The position numbers and the translations under genes are program-made. A stretch of DNA of 64,000 bases. Origin: Pantoea sp. Eser. GTDB taxonomy: Bacteria; Pseudomonadota; Gammaproteobacteria; Enterobacterales; Enterobacteriaceae. The notes beneath the pieces were generated by a model. That model was not told where the DNA came from and ran no database searches. It saw only the letters and a list, made by a program, of their open reading frames with translations. The stretch lies in contig SZZY01000003.1 in NCBI GenBank assembly GCA_009830035.1, forward strand, positions 372,001 through 436,000, written 5' to 3'. Position 1 is the first letter of the stretch, and each line of letters starts with the position of its first letter. Positions 62,889 through 64,000 of this stretch are shown one piece after another.

Positions 62889-64000
62889 GTGAGTAACCTG
62901 TCCCTGGATTTTTCCACTGAAAATTTCAAACCTCTGGCCGCGCGTATGCGGCCAGAAACGTTGAAACAGTACATTGGTCAGCAGCATCTGCTGGGTGCCG
63001 GAAAGCCGTTGCCGCGTGCCATTGAAGCAGGCCATCTGCACTCAATGATTCTGTGGGGGCCACCCGGGACCGGCAAGACCACGCTGGCTGAAATTATTGC
63101 GCACTATGGCAACGCCGATGTGGAACGCATTTCGGCGGTGACCTCCGGCGTCAAAGAGATCCGTGAAGCCATTGAGCGTGCCCGCCAGAGCAAACAGGTC
63201 GGGCGACGCACCATTTTGTTCGTTGATGAGGTGCATCGCTTCAACAAAAGCCAGCAGGATGCGTTTTTACCGCACATCGAAGATGGCACCATCACCTTTA
63301 TCGGTGCCACCACCGATAATCCCTCGTTTGAGCTGAACTCAGCGTTGCTGTCGCGCGCCAGGGTCTATCTGCTGAAATCGCTGACTCACGACGATATCGA
63401 GCAGGTGCTGGATCAGGCGATGCAGGATAAAACACGTGGCTACGGCGACAGCGACATTGTGCTGCCAGAGAATACCCGCCGGATGATCGCCGAACTGGTC
63501 AATGGCGATGCACGACGGGCGCTGAACACGCTGGAGATGATGGCTGACATGGCCGAAACCAACGCCTCGGGCCAGCGTGAACTGACGCCGCAGCTGCTGA
63601 ATGAGGTTTCAGGCGAACGTTCAGCACGCTTCGATAACAAAGGCGACCGCTTTTACGATCTGATCTCGGCGCTGCATAAATCGGTACGTGGCTCTGCGCC
63701 GGACGCTGCGCTTTACTGGTACGCGCGCATTATCACCGCCGGTGGCGATCCGTTGTACGTGGCACGGCGTCTGCTGGCGATTGCCTCCGAAGATGTCGGC
63801 AATGCCGATCCGCGCGGCATGCAGGTGGCAATTGCGGCCTGGGATTGTTTTACCCGCGTCGGCCCGGCGGAAGGGGAGCGCGCCATTGCTCAGGCTATCG
63901 TCTATCTGGCCTGCGCACCGAAAAGCAACGCAGTCTATACCGCTTTTAAAGCTGCCATGCGTGATGCTCGTGATCACCCTGATTATGACGTGCCGGAACA
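62889..64000 (+). CDS. rarA: RarA recombination/replication AAA+ ATPase (3' end outside window)
   Basis: Replication-associated ATPase (MgsA/WRNIP1 family) acting at stalled forks. GTG start at 62889 gives [22 protein letters not shown]; 8 nt after the lolA stop, so it is co-transcribed. Walker A (GPPGTGKTT), Walker B (LFVDEVHRF), sensor motifs ([18 protein letters not shown]) and the start of the C-terminal domain ([14 protein letters not shown]) are present. Open to the window end, about 370 of 447 residues visible. Confidence 0.95.
   Translation, partial: MSNLSLDFSTENFKPLAARMRPETLKQYIGQQHLLGAGKPLPRAIEAGHLHSMILWGPPGTGKTTLAEIIAHYGNADVERISAVTSGVKEIREAIERARQSKQVGRRTILFVDEVHRFNKSQQDAFLPHIEDGTITFIGATTDNPSFELNSALLSRARVYLLKSLTHDDIEQVLDQAMQDKTRGYGDSDIVLPENTRRMIAELVNGDARRALNTLEMMADMAETNASGQRELTPQLLNEVSGERSARFDNKGDRFYDLISALHKSVRGSAPDAALYWYARIITAGGDPLYVARRLLAIASEDVGNADPRGMQVAIAAWDCFTRVGPAEGERAIAQAIVYLACAPKSNAVYTAFKAAMRDARDHPDYDVPE

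Overview
The window is chromosomal DNA of an enterobacterium. Protein similarity recalled from memory points to the Erwinia/Pantoea lineage. From moeB to rarA the genes follow the E. coli K-12 order: moeBA-iaaA-gsiABCD-rimO, then yliI-dacC, the ybjG-ybjO block, rlmC-art-ybjPQ-amiD-ltaE-poxB-lysO-ybjD, cspD-clpSA-infA-aat-cydCD-trxB-lrp-ftsK-lolA-rarA. An EmrAB/outer-membrane-factor efflux operon, an H-NS gene and ybiT precede this.

The dominant feature is genome erosion. More than 25 genes are broken by single in-frame stops (often CAG or CAA to a stop), 1-4 bp indels, small tandem duplications, lost start codons, deletions between short repeats, or gene fusions. Genes for division, translation, proteolysis, redox, polyamine uptake and lipoprotein sorting (ftsK, infA, aat, clpSA, trxB, lrp, lolA, rarA, potFGHI, moeAB, dacC) are open. 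Dispensable transporters, oxidases and modification enzymes are not. This selective pattern argues for real pseudogenization, as in a recently host-restricted symbiont such as an Erwinia-type insect symbiont, more than for random sequencing error. The exact species cannot be named from this sequence.

Layout: 0-4.2 kb, efflux operon (emrB frameshifted). 5.1-7.3 kb, hns and a decayed ybiT. 7.3-15.2 kb, moeBA, broken iaaA and a largely broken gsi glutathione importer. 15.3-18.4 kb, broken rimO and cynT-type carbonic anhydrase, and an intact lipoprotein. 18.4-25.4 kb, an AT-richer accessory island: a solitary type I-E CRISPR-like repeat, orphan ORFs, a ruined ThiF/MccB-like peptide-modification cluster (ArsR-like regulator, 17-residue peptide, terminator, ThiF-like enzyme, MFS exporter), an hha relic, an Rpn/YhgA nuclease relic and an IS4-type transposase relic. 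25.4-28.7 kb, broken yliI and HAD genes, intact dacC. 28.7-40.2 kb, an approximately 11 kb segment (potIHGF-ybjN-rimK-nfsA-ybjC-grxA-ybjM-ybjL) inverted relative to E. coli, with breakpoints inside ybjG and ybjO that leave reciprocal chimeras at both ends. 40.3-48.7 kb, a deletion-rich stretch: rlmC with an internal deletion, artIQMJ lost with artP truncated, amiD and ltaE decayed, lysO fused in frame to poxB, ybjD decayed. 48.7-64 kb, mostly intact core genes except cydC and cydD.

Taken together, the window shows a cell keeping polyamine import, proteolysis, thioredoxin and division functions. It is losing glutathione and arginine import, cytochrome bd assembly, pyruvate oxidase, peptidoglycan amidase and an antibiotic-type peptide system.
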